DNA of 64,000 bases from Gottschalkia acidurici 9a. GTDB lineage: Bacteria > Bacillota > Clostridia > Tissierellales > Gottschalkiaceae. Numbering within the stretch: position 1 is the stretch's first letter; every line of letters begins with the position of its first letter. The stretch covers positions 865,115 to 929,114 of the forward strand of contig NC_018664.1 of assembly GCF_000299355.1 (NCBI RefSeq). Direction: 5' to 3'. This document shows positions 8,895 through 18,673 of the stretch, one piece after another. Both the position numbers and the translations under genes were made by a program. The notes beneath the pieces were generated by a model that saw nothing but the letters and a program-made list of their open reading frames with translations, had not been told where the DNA came from and searched no databases.

Positions 8895-10319
8895 TTGGAT
8901 ATGGAGAAAGCTATAGAAAGTCCTTTTCTACCATTAATAGTAGAAGATAAATTTTTTATATATGATGGAGGTAGCGCTACTTTATCAGAAGTGAATAGAA
9001 TAATATATGATATTTTGAATCTAAATAAAATGTATAACTTATATGATGACGATGATTGCATTGACATAATAAGGAGTTTGAAAAAAGACTTTTCATCTAA
9101 AGAGATTAATGAAGCTATACAAACAATAAAAGATTATAATAAAGATGGTTTTTTAAAATATAAAGGTAAGGTATATGAATTATTTAATGAAAAATACGAG
9201 TGTGATGAAAGAGATTCATTTACAGGATGTTTGTGGATTAATATTTCACATGATTGTAATTTAAGGTGTAATTATTGCTTTGGTAATGGGGGTGATTATG
9301 GACATAAAAGGATGCTAATGACCAGAGATACTGCTAAAAAGTGTATTGACTACTGGTTTAGCAATATAAATAAAGAACAAAAATTTTTTGAGGTTGCTTT
9401 CTTTGGAGGAGAGCCACTAATGAATCAAGATACTATGTTTTTTACAGTTGACTATATAAATAGTTTACTACAAAGCATAAATGCGAAAGCAAGATATAAT
9501 ATTACTACAAATGGAACGATTTTGAATGATGATATTATTAAATTATTTTGTGATAATAACTTTAAAATAAGTATAAGTATAGATGGAATTGAGAAAATGC
9601 ATAATAAGAATCGTCCATATGCTTCTGGAAAAGGAAGCTTTAATGATATAGTTAATAATGTTAAAAAATTACAACCACACATTAAAAATATATCATCTCA
9701 AATTACTTTAACTAAGAGCGATATTCCTTTCCTGAAACAGTCAGTTCAAAAGCTTTGGGATATAGGAATAAATCTAGTATATTCAAATCTAGTTTTTAGT
9801 AAAGATGAACTTTATGAATATGAGGATTATGAAACACTAGACTCACAAGTAAGAGAACTATCAGAGATAACCTATAACAACATAATAGAAGGCAGAGAAC
9901 ATACGTATAATGGTCTTGTTAGGCTAGTAGGTAATATACATAAAAAAAACTTCTCTACTAACTGTTTTTTCTGGCATAATGGAGCTTTTATATTTTCTCC
10001 AGAGGGTATAGCCCATAAGTGTTATAGATTTATTGGGAATGAAGAGTATAGTATTGGAAATATAGAAGATAAAGACCTTGAATTGCTTAAACATAGATTT
10101 AAAAAAGAGAAGATAGAAAAATGCTTAAACTGTTGGGCTCAACTTTACTGTGGAGATGGATGTGCATACGAAAACTATATATATGGTAATAATATAAATA
10201 CTCCATCGGATCAATGGTGTACGAAAACTAAAATATTACTTAAAGAAAGCTTAACTCTTTATGCTAAACTAATGTCAAATAATCCTGAGAAGGCAAAAGA
10301 ATTTTTTAAGTGGAGATGA
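8895..10319 (+). CDS. Radical SAM/SPASM peptide maturase 3
   Basis: Third predicted maturase, about 474 residues. Radical SAM cysteines at 121, 125 and 128 (CNLRCNYCFGNGGDYG), then GGEPLMN; SPASM region with FSPEGIAHKCYRF and CLNCWAQLYCGDGC. The N-terminal 110 residues follow the peptide-binding pattern FFIYDGGSATLSEV. AGGAGG (8884-8889) precedes a TTG at 8895 by five bases and an ATG at 8901 by eleven; either may be used. The body closely parallels maturase 1 (SISIDG...KNRPY.SG.G.FN), showing gene duplication. Only five bases separate it from maturase 4. Confidence 0.88.
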   Translation: MDMEKAIESPFLPLIVEDKFFIYDGGSATLSEVNRIIYDILNLNKMYNLYDDDDCIDIIRSLKKDFSSKEINEAIQTIKDYNKDGFLKYKGKVYELFNEKYECDERDSFTGCLWINISHDCNLRCNYCFGNGGDYGHKRMLMTRDTAKKCIDYWFSNINKEQKFFEVAFFGGEPLMNQDTMFFTVDYINSLLQSINAKARYNITTNGTILNDDIIKLFCDNNFKISISIDGIEKMHNKNRPYASGKGSFNDIVNNVKKLQPHIKNISSQITLTKSDIPFLKQSVQKLWDIGINLVYSNLVFSKDELYEYEDYETLDSQVRELSEITYNNIIEGREHTYNGLVRLVGNIHKKNFSTNCFFWHNGAFIFSPEGIAHKCYRFIGNEEYSIGNIEDKDLELLKHRFKKEKIEKCLNCWAQLYCGDGCAYENYIYGNNINTPSDQWCTKTKILLKESLTLYAKLMSNNPEKAKEFFKWR

Positions 10320-10324
10320 TAAAC

Positions 10325-11680
10325 ATGCTTAACAAAAGATATTTTTCATATGACTTCGACAATAAATATTTTCTATATGATTCAGATACAGGTTTAGTAT
10401 TTACTTCAACTGAAACTATGAATCGAGTTGTTGAACTAATAAATTTAAAGTATGGTAAACAAAATATTATAGATTCATTATATAGGCTTGATAAAAATGA
10501 AGTAGAAAATAGTATAAACTTTCTCAAGCAGCTTTCTAAACAATATAACCTAAGAGAAGGACAAAATAAAGACCTTGTTAGAAAAAATAAAAATATAGAA
10601 GAATCTTTATGGTTGGATGGACAAGTTTTGAGTAAGATGTGGCTGTCAATATCATACTCATGTAACATGAAATGCACCTACTGCTTTGCTGATAGTGGAA
10701 CCTATGGAAATGAATCTATGATGACTATTGAAACTGCAAAGAAATGTATAGATTATTTTTTTAAATATGTAAATAAAAAAGCTAATAGGTTTAATGTTCA
10801 ATATTTTGGTGGTGAACCTTTACTCAATAAAGAGGTATTTATTTTTGCTACAGAATATATTAATCAAAAATCAAGTGAATTAGGCTTGAAACCCAACTAT
10901 ATAATAACTACAAACGGAACAATCATGGACAATGATATTTTAGATGTGATAATAAGTAATAGAATGTATGTACACATAAGTATTGACGGTTCAAAAGATA
11001 TTCATAATTTAAATCGTAAGTTCTCTAGTGGAGAAGAAACTTTTGGTATAGTTGCAAATAATATAAATATGATTAAAGAACGAGGCTACAGAAATATTGG
11101 AGCGAGGGTAACATTAACTAAGCCTGGAATTAAATCGCTAAAAGAAGATGTAAAGTTTCTTTGGGACTTTGGTTTTAATCATGTATTCATAGATATTGTT
11201 AAGACAGATATAAAAGAGTTAGCAATCGACAAGGACTCAATATGTTTACTTAAACAAGAATTAGAAGAAATTATGATAATGATGAAAGAAGAACTATTAA
11301 ATGGCAATATGAAGTGTATTAGAAATATAACTGATATGGAGAGTATTATTAAAAATAGAACTATAAAAGCAGAGTGTACATACTTTAATCCCTTTACAAT
11401 AAAGTTTACTCCTAAAGGGGAAATATATAAGTGTGAATTTGCCTTAAATGAAAAAGAAAATTATGTAGGAAGTATATCTAAAGGAATTGAATGGGATAAG
11501 TTTAAAAAGACATTTACTCCAGAAGAAAGATGCCTCAACTGTTGGGCAAAAAGGTTGTGTGGAGGCGGATGTCACTTGTATTCAAATGATGATGTATCAT
11601 GCGAATATTCAAAAATTATTATGGAAAATGCTCTAAAATACTACTCTTTTTTTGAAAGTAATGAGGAGCGCGCATTATAA
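10325..11680 (+). CDS. Radical SAM/SPASM peptide maturase 4
   Basis: Fourth predicted maturase, 451 residues. I start at ATG 10325, preceded by GGAGATGA; an upstream in-frame ATG at 10310 overlaps maturase 3 and has no ribosome binding site. Radical SAM cysteines at 113, 117 and 120 (CNMKCTYCFADSG), GGEPLLN, and a SPASM region (FTPKGEIYKCEF, CLNCWAKRLCGGGC, CEYSK). The N-terminus again has the RRE-like pattern (YFLYDSDTGLVFTS). Same operon as maturases 2 and 3. With four paralogues and four precursor cysteines, a division of labour is possible but unproven. Confidence 0.88.
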   Translation: MLNKRYFSYDFDNKYFLYDSDTGLVFTSTETMNRVVELINLKYGKQNIIDSLYRLDKNEVENSINFLKQLSKQYNLREGQNKDLVRKNKNIEESLWLDGQVLSKMWLSISYSCNMKCTYCFADSGTYGNESMMTIETAKKCIDYFFKYVNKKANRFNVQYFGGEPLLNKEVFIFATEYINQKSSELGLKPNYIITTNGTIMDNDILDVIISNRMYVHISIDGSKDIHNLNRKFSSGEETFGIVANNINMIKERGYRNIGARVTLTKPGIKSLKEDVKFLWDFGFNHVFIDIVKTDIKELAIDKDSICLLKQELEEIMIMMKEELLNGNMKCIRNITDMESIIKNRTIKAECTYFNPFTIKFTPKGEIYKCEFALNEKENYVGSISKGIEWDKFKKTFTPEERCLNCWAKRLCGGGCHLYSNDDVSCEYSKIIMENALKYYSFFESNEERAL

Positions 11681-11830
11681 AATTAAGTTGGGACTAATAA
11701 GCAACATAGTAACAATAGAGAGGTTAAACAAAGTTAGTTTTTTTATAATAAAATTATATATATTTATATGAATTAACTAACTGAAGTACAAAAATAGCTA
11801 ATAAGCACATAAAATTAGGGGGTTAAGAAT
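11681..11830 (+). other. Intergenic spacer with inverted repeat
   Basis: AGTTAGTT near 11733 pairs with AATTAACTAACT near 11771, forming a possible weak hairpin between maturase 4 and the fifth radical SAM gene. Not a clear terminator. Confidence 0.35.
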
Positions 11831-12767
11831 ATGCAACACTATTTATTAGCACTTATATATACGTATAAATGTACTGCGTCATGTGATATCTGTTGTTTTT
11901 CATGTTCTCCTGAAAGAGAGGAAAAGATGAGTTTATCTGATGCAAAAAGATATGTAAGTGAAGCTAAGAAATGTGGAGTAAAAATGGTAGGAATAGCTGG
12001 TGGAGAACCACTTATATTTTTTGATGAAATCATCGAACTTGCAAAATATACAAAAAGTCTTGGAATGAATATTACACTTACAACAAATTGTTTTTGGGCA
12101 GAATCTTATAATATCTCACTTGAAATTTTAGAAACTTTACGTAATGCGGGTATAAATCATATCAAAATAAGTTCAGATGAATTTCATGGCAAATATATTC
12201 CATATGAAAATATAAAAAATGTATTAAATGCTGCAAAAAATATAAATTTAAAAGTAGTAGTAGGGTGTACTGTCACGAAAAATAGTGATCGTCTAAGAGG
12301 TTTATTAAGTCATATTGAGGATGAATCAACAGGTACAATTTTACTAGAGCAAACATGCTATCCTTTAGGTAGAGCAAAGGAATACTTTAAAGAGGATCAA
12401 TTTATTTATAAAAAAAATATAGATAGATTCTGTAAAGACGGTGGAATGATAACAATAACACCGGATGGAAGTGTATATCCTTGTGGCTCTATGTTTTCAA
12501 TTATATCTAATAGACTAGTTGGATCTATGTGTGAACATTCTTATGAGTTAATCGCTAAAAAAAGTACATGAAAATAAGCATAATAAATTTATAAGTAAAT
12601 ATGGGATAAAGCCATACTATGAATATATAATAGAAAATAATTTACCAATAAATATCAAAAAGGAGTTTGTAGACTCATGTCATGCATGCTACGAACTTTT
12701 TAATAATGACCAAAATATACAATATCTTGATGACATAGTAGATAGACTTGAAAAGGTATATGGATAA
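11831..12767 (+). pseudogene. Fifth radical SAM protein, frameshifted at an A7 run
   Basis: A shorter radical SAM enzyme without the full SPASM set. Cysteines 14, 18 and 21 form the cluster motif (CTASCDIC), followed by IAGGEPL. The first frame stops at 12571. The protein clearly continues in another frame to a TAA at 12765-12767, reading VHENKHNKFISKYG and later SCHACYELFNN with paired cysteines. The switch falls in a run of seven A (12557-12563); six A would give one protein of about 311 residues. It may be a true mutation, a sequencing error or slippage. AGGGGG upstream supports the ATG at 11831. Probably a RiPP-modifying enzyme of the same cluster; exact family not recognised. Confidence 0.8.
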
Positions 12768-12835
12768 AGTCGAGGTACAATTATTATATTGAGAAATTTT
12801 TTAGTAAGTTGTTATAGAAAGATAGGTGATACAAA

Positions 12836-15577
12836 GTGGAGTTTAAGTTAATATCAAAAACTTACTTAAAAGGCTTAAAAACATATGGACATGAGTATAA
12901 GCATAAAAGTGGGTTAACTTTGATTTTTGTAAAAGATAAGAACTGTAACCAAAAGACAAGTATAAATATATCAATATATACTCCAGCAATAGATAATAGA
13001 GGAGCAGCTCATATAATAGAACATTGTATAGCTAGTCAGATGAATAGTATGAAATTTTTAAAACATTTTGCTAAAACCTATCAAGATAAAACAAGTTATG
13101 AATATGTTCTAAATGAAAATGATATAGAGGAAATTGATAGCATAATTAATGGAATATTTGTGCCTTCTTTTAAAAAAAATAAAAATATTTTCTTAAAAGA
13201 AGGCTGGCGGCTTGAAGAATACAACAATAAGTTGTCTATAAAAGGAGTAGTTTTCGATGAGATTAGAGACGCGTTTGCATCGCCTATTTATAATATTATA
13301 AACTATATACCATTCACTTTATATAACGGCTCTGTGTATGGAAATGTATCTGGGGGATTGATAGAGGACATTCTAGATTTATCTTATGATGATCTTATAG
13401 AGTACTATAATAGGTACTATACGTTACGTAACTGCTGTATATTTATACATGGCAATCATTGTATCAATAATATAATAAAAATCTTATCTCCGATCATTAA
13501 TAAGCTTTCGATAGGTAATGAAGTTGATTTTATAGAGGACATAAAGTTAAAAGAATATGAGAAAATATCTAATTATAGTGGTGCATATCTATCAACAGTT
13601 GAAGATATAGATGGTTATAACTTCAAAAGTGTTAACTTTGCAATTGACAAGCCCAAAAATCAATTTGAATATAATATATATTATCTAATATGTAGAGACA
13701 TGCTGGAACATAAAAATGAAATATTTATAAAAGACATAAAGAAATATAAAATTGGAAAAAAAGTTAGTGCAATTTTTAAAAACTCATTATATAAGCCCTT
13801 CTTTTCCATAATATTATATTACTGCAGAAGTAATACAAATGATATTTTCTTAAAAATTTGCAAAGAGATTTTAAGTGATGTGATTAGTAATATTAATATA
13901 GATCAAATACCTAACTTTGTACTAGGTGATATATTTGATAATTATTATAATATTGATGGACTAAAACTAGGTACTTATGTTATGGAGGCTTTTTTTTCAA
14001 ATATTCCTTGCTTTTCTTATATAGTAGAGAGCAAGGACGATAAAGAAAAAATTAAGTTCATAAATAAGATTAAAGAGGAACTAATTGCTTCTCCTAATTA
14101 TTCAATTATAACATTATATCCATATGTAAAACCTGAAAAGATAAAAAGTAATGATTTGATAAGGAAAGCTAGAAAAAAGAGTATTGTAAATGAATACAAT
14201 CCAATAAGAGCTAGTACACATTTGATAACAGATAGCTTCATAAATATTAATAAAAATATCTTCAATGAAGTAAAGAGAAACTTATTATTTGAAAATCCTG
14301 AATTAAAAATACATGATGATATAAAGTATTTCTTTTATAGCAAAAATGATTCAAAAATAAATACTCATATATACTTTGATATAACAGAATTTACATATGA
14401 GGAATTATGCTTAACAAGTATTTTAAATATATATTTTAAATCTTACTTAGACAGAATTAATTGTAAAGATAAAATTAGAATAGGTATTTATCCAATATTT
14501 GATGAAAAAAATAATTCGGTTTCATCAAAATTAGTAGTACACTTATCTACTAATGAAGTTGATTTTAAAGATTTATTGATTAAATTGAAAGAATTATTAA
14601 CATTAAGTAACTTATACAAGGATTCAGATATAATAAAAGAAAAATTATGTGACTTAAAAGTAAATATTGATATAAATCTAGTAAACAATATAAGAAGTCT
14701 ATTACCTATAAGGTTATTGTCATACTTTTCAAATTGTAATTTTCATAAAGATGCTACCAATGGAATTGGATTTTATAATTTTCTGACTACAATGCTAAAT
14801 AATAATGATAATTATGATTTGGTAATTAAAAAGATATTTGATATTTCTAAACATATCTTTACAGTAGATAAATTGTTTGTCAGTATTTATGCTAAAAATA
14901 AAGATTATGTTTTTAATAATATTAGTGATTTTTTATTACAACTAAAAAAAGGTAGATTTAAAAGAACTAATGCACTATACACTAATAAGAAAAATGAAGG
15001 ATTTATTTCTACTATAAAAACAAACTATATAGCCCTTGGGTTTAATTATAGCGAACTTGGATTTAAATATTCTTCAAAATACAAGATACTGTGTAATATA
15101 ATAACTCATAATTATCTATTTTCAAGTTTAAGAAATAAATATAATGTTTATGCATCAGAATTATCTATAATCGAAAATAATTTAATCTTTTTCTCAATGA
15201 AGGATCCAAATTTTGCTACTACGTTTGAAGTATTCAGAAATACCGGTAAATATATAACTACTAATATAAATACAATACTTAAAGACTTTAACTTATACAA
15301 GTATAATTACATAATAAAGGCTAAAGATCCCATAATAACATGTGAAAATGATTTGGCAACTATTAAATTACTATATCCAAATCTATTCAAAGATAGATCG
15401 AAAATATTATCAGAGTTAGAGGACAATATAACAAAAGAAGATATTTTTATTTTTTGCGATATGGTTGAAAAAGCAGTAACTGAAAACTATTATTGTATAT
15501 TCGGAAATGAAGAAATTATAAAAGAGAATGAAGAATTATTTTCTTCTATAAATTATTTACCTATTTATCAAATATAA
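12836..15577 (+). CDS. M16 family zinc metallopeptidase (PreP-like)
   Basis: A 913-residue insulinase-superfamily peptidase of the one-chain M16C (presequence protease) type, starting at GTG 12836. The inverted zinc motif HIIEH (His59, Glu62, His63) is intact, and the distal zinc ligand region FLKEGWRLEE follows at the expected distance, then VVFDEIRDAFASP, a family signature. Such enzymes cut short unfolded peptides inside a closed chamber. Placed between the maturases and the exporter, it is the best candidate to remove the precursor leader or to degrade unmodified peptide. It is cytoplasmic: no signal peptide is seen. The C-terminal half diverges from housekeeping relatives, which suggests a dedicated role (inference). 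Confidence 0.85.
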   Translation: MEFKLISKTYLKGLKTYGHEYKHKSGLTLIFVKDKNCNQKTSINISIYTPAIDNRGAAHIIEHCIASQMNSMKFLKHFAKTYQDKTSYEYVLNENDIEEIDSIINGIFVPSFKKNKNIFLKEGWRLEEYNNKLSIKGVVFDEIRDAFASPIYNIINYIPFTLYNGSVYGNVSGGLIEDILDLSYDDLIEYYNRYYTLRNCCIFIHGNHCINNIIKILSPIINKLSIGNEVDFIEDIKLKEYEKISNYSGAYLSTVEDIDGYNFKSVNFAIDKPKNQFEYNIYYLICRDMLEHKNEIFIKDIKKYKIGKKVSAIFKNSLYKPFFSIILYYCRSNTNDIFLKICKEILSDVISNINIDQIPNFVLGDIFDNYYNIDGLKLGTYVMEAFFSNIPCFSYIVESKDDKEKIKFINKIKEELIASPNYSIITLYPYVKPEKIKSNDLIRKARKKSIVNEYNPIRASTHLITDSFININKNIFNEVKRNLLFENPELKIHDDIKYFFYSKNDSKINTHIYFDITEFTYEELCLTSILNIYFKSYLDRINCKDKIRIGIYPIFDEKNNSVSSKLVVHLSTNEVDFKDLLIKLKELLTLSNLYKDSDIIKEKLCDLKVNIDINLVNNIRSLLPIRLLSYFSNCNFHKDATNGIGFYNFLTTMLNNNDNYDLVIKKIFDISKHIFTVDKLFVSIYAKNKDYVFNNISDFLLQLKKGRFKRTNALYTNKKNEGFISTIKTNYIALGFNYSELGFKYSSKYKILCNIITHNYLFSSLRNKYNVYASELSIIENNLIFFSMKDPNFATTFEVFRNTGKYITTNINTILKDFNLYKYNYIIKAKDPIITCENDLATIKLLYPNLFKDRSKILSELEDNITKEDIFIFCDMVEKAVTENYYCIFGNEEIIKENEELFSSINYLPIYQI

Positions 15578-15734
15578 TAAAAGATTATTGTATTTACAAT
15601 CTTCAGACTAAAAATACTTAAATATTAGCAATAATTATTTAGATATAATATTATAATAAAGTAACCTTAGTGACAAGTATATAGTTCATAAGTTGAAAAG
15701 TATACCAAAAGTACTGCGATGATTTGTTACTTTA

Positions 15735-15764
15735 ATCTTAAGTAAATTACTTAAGATAATATTT
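15735..15764 (+). terminator. Intrinsic terminator after the M16 peptidase
   Basis: ATCTTAAGT pairs with ACTTAAGAT around AAATT, followed by AATATTTTTA. The surrounding gap (15578-15950) shows no gene. Confidence 0.65.
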
Positions 15765-15950
15765 TTATAGAGACTTAGTAGAAGTATAATATAGACCTAA
15801 AGAATATATTATTAATAAACAGTTGAAAAAAGATATATATATTATTTAGATAAAAATGGAGTTAAAGTTAGATAACTAAATATAGTTAATAAAAATATAA
15901 AGTTACTGAAAGCTAATGATTAAGATAATATTAGCATTGGAGAGGATAGA

Positions 15951-17690
15951 TTGAATAATATAAAAAAGTTTCTAAAAATAATATTTAAGGGAAATAAGCT
16001 AATTGGATGCTTATCATTTGGAATTATGCTAATTATATGTATTTTAGATTTGTTAACACCACAGTTAACTAAAATGATATTAGATGACGCTATAAAACTT
16101 GGTGAAAAGAGTTTATTAATGAACCTAATAATTATATACGCTGTAATAAGTATTATATCGGCTTTATCTGATATAGTTTTAGGGTACATAAATTCCATAA
16201 TGCAAAAAAGAGCTTTAGTTAATTTAAAAATAAAATTATTAAGGCGTATAGGCAATTTATCAGGAGATTATTACACAAATGTAAAAACAGGAAATATATT
16301 AAGCATAATAGAAAATGACATATCTACTTTAAAAAACTTTGGAGCAGATATACTATTTTCTTTAATAATAGAGAGTATTACAGCTTTAATAGCCTTAATA
16401 TTCTTGATAAGAATGGAATTTGACTTATTACTCATGATAATAGTACTTCAAATATTAATAGGATTTAGTCAATCAAAATTTGCTGAAGTTATATTAAACA
16501 AAACTAGAGAGGTTAGAAAAGATGAGGGAAATATATCTGGTATAGTTCAAGAGTACATATCTAATATAATAAATATTGTGTTGTCAAAATCCAACTTTAT
16601 GTTTTTTCAAAATTATATAAATAAAGAGAAGGAACTTATAAAAAAATCTATTAACTTAAATATTACTGTTTCGAGTAATATAGCTATATCGAGTATCTTA
16701 AATAGATTGATAACGATATGTATTTATGGATACGGTGGTTTAAAGGTAATAAAAGGACAGATGACAATAGGTGAGCTTATTGCATTTCAACAATATGCAA
16801 ACAGGCTCATAGGTCCATGTATGAAAATAATAAGGTCTAATGCCCAAATTCAACAATCTATTGTATCTATGAATCGCATATTTAGTATAATAGAAGAACC
16901 TATAACTATAAATCAAAATAATAAAGGAAAAAAGTATGTAGACAGCTTTAATGGGGATATAAGTTTTAATGAGGTTAGTTTTTTTTATGAAAAGAATACT
17001 AAAGTTATAGATAATATAAATATAAGGTTTGAAAAAGGAAAAGTAACTGCATTAGTTGGTTCAAGTGGTTGTGGTAAGTCTACTATAGTTAAATTGCTAT
17101 TTAGGTTATGGGATGTCGATGATGGAAACATATTTATAGATAATATATCATTAAAGAATTATAATCTTAAGTATATAAGAAAAAATATATCTATAGTTAC
17201 CCAAGACCTATTTCTATTTGATGATACCGTACTTAATAATTTAACATTAGGTAATAAAAATATATGTAAAGAAAGAGTAATAGACATATGTAAAAGAGTT
17301 GGTATTTATAACCTCATACTTAACCTGTCAGACGGATTTAACACTAGAGTTGGGGAGAATGGTATAAAATTATCTGGTGGTCAAAAACAAAGAATATCAA
17401 TTGCAAGGACACTATTAAGTAATCCTAAAATTGTAGTGTTTGACGAGGCTACCTCTGCACTAGACAATATATCTCAAAAACATATATTAGAGAATATAAG
17501 AGAATATTTAATGGATAAAACAACTATTATTATAGCTCACAGACTATCAACGATAAAAGATGCTGATAATATATATGTTCTTGATAAAGGTAAAGTTATA
17601 GAGGAAGGTAATCATGAAGAGCTTATTGAAAATGAGGGATATTACTATAACCTTTTAAATGAGCAATGTTTGGAAACTAGCCTAGGATAA
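15951..17690 (+). CDS. ABC exporter, fused membrane and ATPase domains
   Basis: A 579-residue half-transporter that would dimerise. Six membrane helices occupy about residues 15-300, and the ATPase domain has Walker A (GSSGCGKST), signature (LSGGQKQR), Walker B (KIVVFDEATSALD) and H-loop (IIIAHRLS). It has no N-terminal C39 peptidase domain, so leader removal must be done elsewhere, which agrees with the M16 peptidase upstream. Starts at TTG 15951 after GGAGAGGATAGA. Likely exporter of the mature peptide or a self-protection pump. Confidence 0.9.
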   Translation: MNNIKKFLKIIFKGNKLIGCLSFGIMLIICILDLLTPQLTKMILDDAIKLGEKSLLMNLIIIYAVISIISALSDIVLGYINSIMQKRALVNLKIKLLRRIGNLSGDYYTNVKTGNILSIIENDISTLKNFGADILFSLIIESITALIALIFLIRMEFDLLLMIIVLQILIGFSQSKFAEVILNKTREVRKDEGNISGIVQEYISNIINIVLSKSNFMFFQNYINKEKELIKKSINLNITVSSNIAISSILNRLITICIYGYGGLKVIKGQMTIGELIAFQQYANRLIGPCMKIIRSNAQIQQSIVSMNRIFSIIEEPITINQNNKGKKYVDSFNGDISFNEVSFFYEKNTKVIDNINIRFEKGKVTALVGSSGCGKSTIVKLLFRLWDVDDGNIFIDNISLKNYNLKYIRKNISIVTQDLFLFDDTVLNNLTLGNKNICKERVIDICKRVGIYNLILNLSDGFNTRVGENGIKLSGGQKQRISIARTLLSNPKIVVFDEATSALDNISQKHILENIREYLMDKTTIIIAHRLSTIKDADNIYVLDKGKVIEEGNHEELIENEGYYYNLLNEQCLETSLG

Positions 17691-17747
17691 CCAAGGTACA
17701 GAGTTATTTACATTCTAGACCTCCTGACCTTTTAAGCATGAAAAAGC

Positions 17748-17801
17748 TCTCTTTATAGTTTTTCAGGTTTTTTATACTTATTCTGATCTACTATAAAGAG
17801 A
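17748..17801. terminator. Long-loop inverted repeat between convergent genes
   Basis: TCTCTTTATAGT (17748-17759) and ACTATAAAGAGA (17790-17801) are exact complements 30 bases apart, between the exporter and the convergent response regulator. A bidirectional terminator is plausible but weak. Confidence 0.35.
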
Positions 17802-17928
17802 TGAGATTATTGTCTATGAAGTTCTTGACTTTACCTAATTAAGAAAGTCATATAAATTCAAAACCATAACATATACATTTATATGTGGAAACTTAACATA
17901 GTGTTTATAATATATACACTTTTGCTAT

Positions 17929-18657
17929 TTATAGAAAATCAAGTCCTCTAATTCCACGTACAGAAGCCATGCATGTTTCACCATTGATCATATGTATTAT
18001 TCTATTAGTTTTATCTATTTCTTTAATATTATCTTTATTAACTATAAATGATTGGTGACATCTATAAAATCTTTTATCTAACTTTTCTTCTATACTTTTC
18101 ATTTTACTATAAAACTCCACTTGTCTATCTATCGCATGTAGCCTTAATTTATGTACAGTATCTGACGTTTCAAAAAATAAAATTTTATTATATTCTATAG
18201 TAATAACTTTAGAGCCAATATTTAAGATAAATATGTTCTGGATAGTATTAGACAAGGATGAATATCTCTTATGAGCATTCAATATACAGTCACGCACCCT
18301 ATAACAAACTTCAGTGAAATTATCTTTGATTATATAATCCATAGCCTCAGCTTTATACTTAAAAGTTAAATAACTCATTTCGGCATGTGTTGTTACGAAT
18401 ATAATAAAGCCCCTAGGATCATACTCTCTTATTCGTTCGGACAACTGAATACCATTTATAGAAGACTTTAAGTCAACATCTAAAAAATATAGTCCGTTTA
18501 CTTCATTATCCTCTAAATACTTTAAAACCTCATAAGGATCTTCAGTTGCTAAGGTTAGTTCCATGTCTAGGTCTTCAATAATTATTGCGTTTTCTATAAT
18601 TTTTTTTAGCTTATCCATATAATTTCTATTATCCTCACATATAAAAACTTTAAGCAT
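17929..18657 (-). CDS. LytTR response regulator (AgrA-like)
   Basis: DNA-binding regulator of the agr type. The receiver domain has the acidic pair (CEDN) and phospho-acceptor Asp (YFLDVDLKSS), and the C-terminal LytTR domain includes ILFFETSDTVHKL and FYRCHQSFIVN. I start at the ATG at 18657, nine residues into the longest frame, because AGGAGTGA sits about ten bases upstream. It follows the sensor kinase by 16 bases. By analogy with AgrA it should activate agrBD and target operons on binding the peptide signal; the RiPP locus next to it is the obvious target. Confidence 0.9.
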   Translation of the reverse strand: MLKVFICEDNRNYMDKLKKIIENAIIIEDLDMELTLATEDPYEVLKYLEDNEVNGLYFLDVDLKSSINGIQLSERIREYDPRGFIIFVTTHAEMSYLTFKYKAEAMDYIIKDNFTEVCYRVRDCILNAHKRYSSLSNTIQNIFILNIGSKVITIEYNKILFFETSDTVHKLRLHAIDRQVEFYSKMKSIEEKLDKRFYRCHQSFIVNKDNIKEIDKTNRIIHMINGETCMASVRGIRGLDFL

Positions 18658-18673
18658 ACTTATGAAGTCACTC

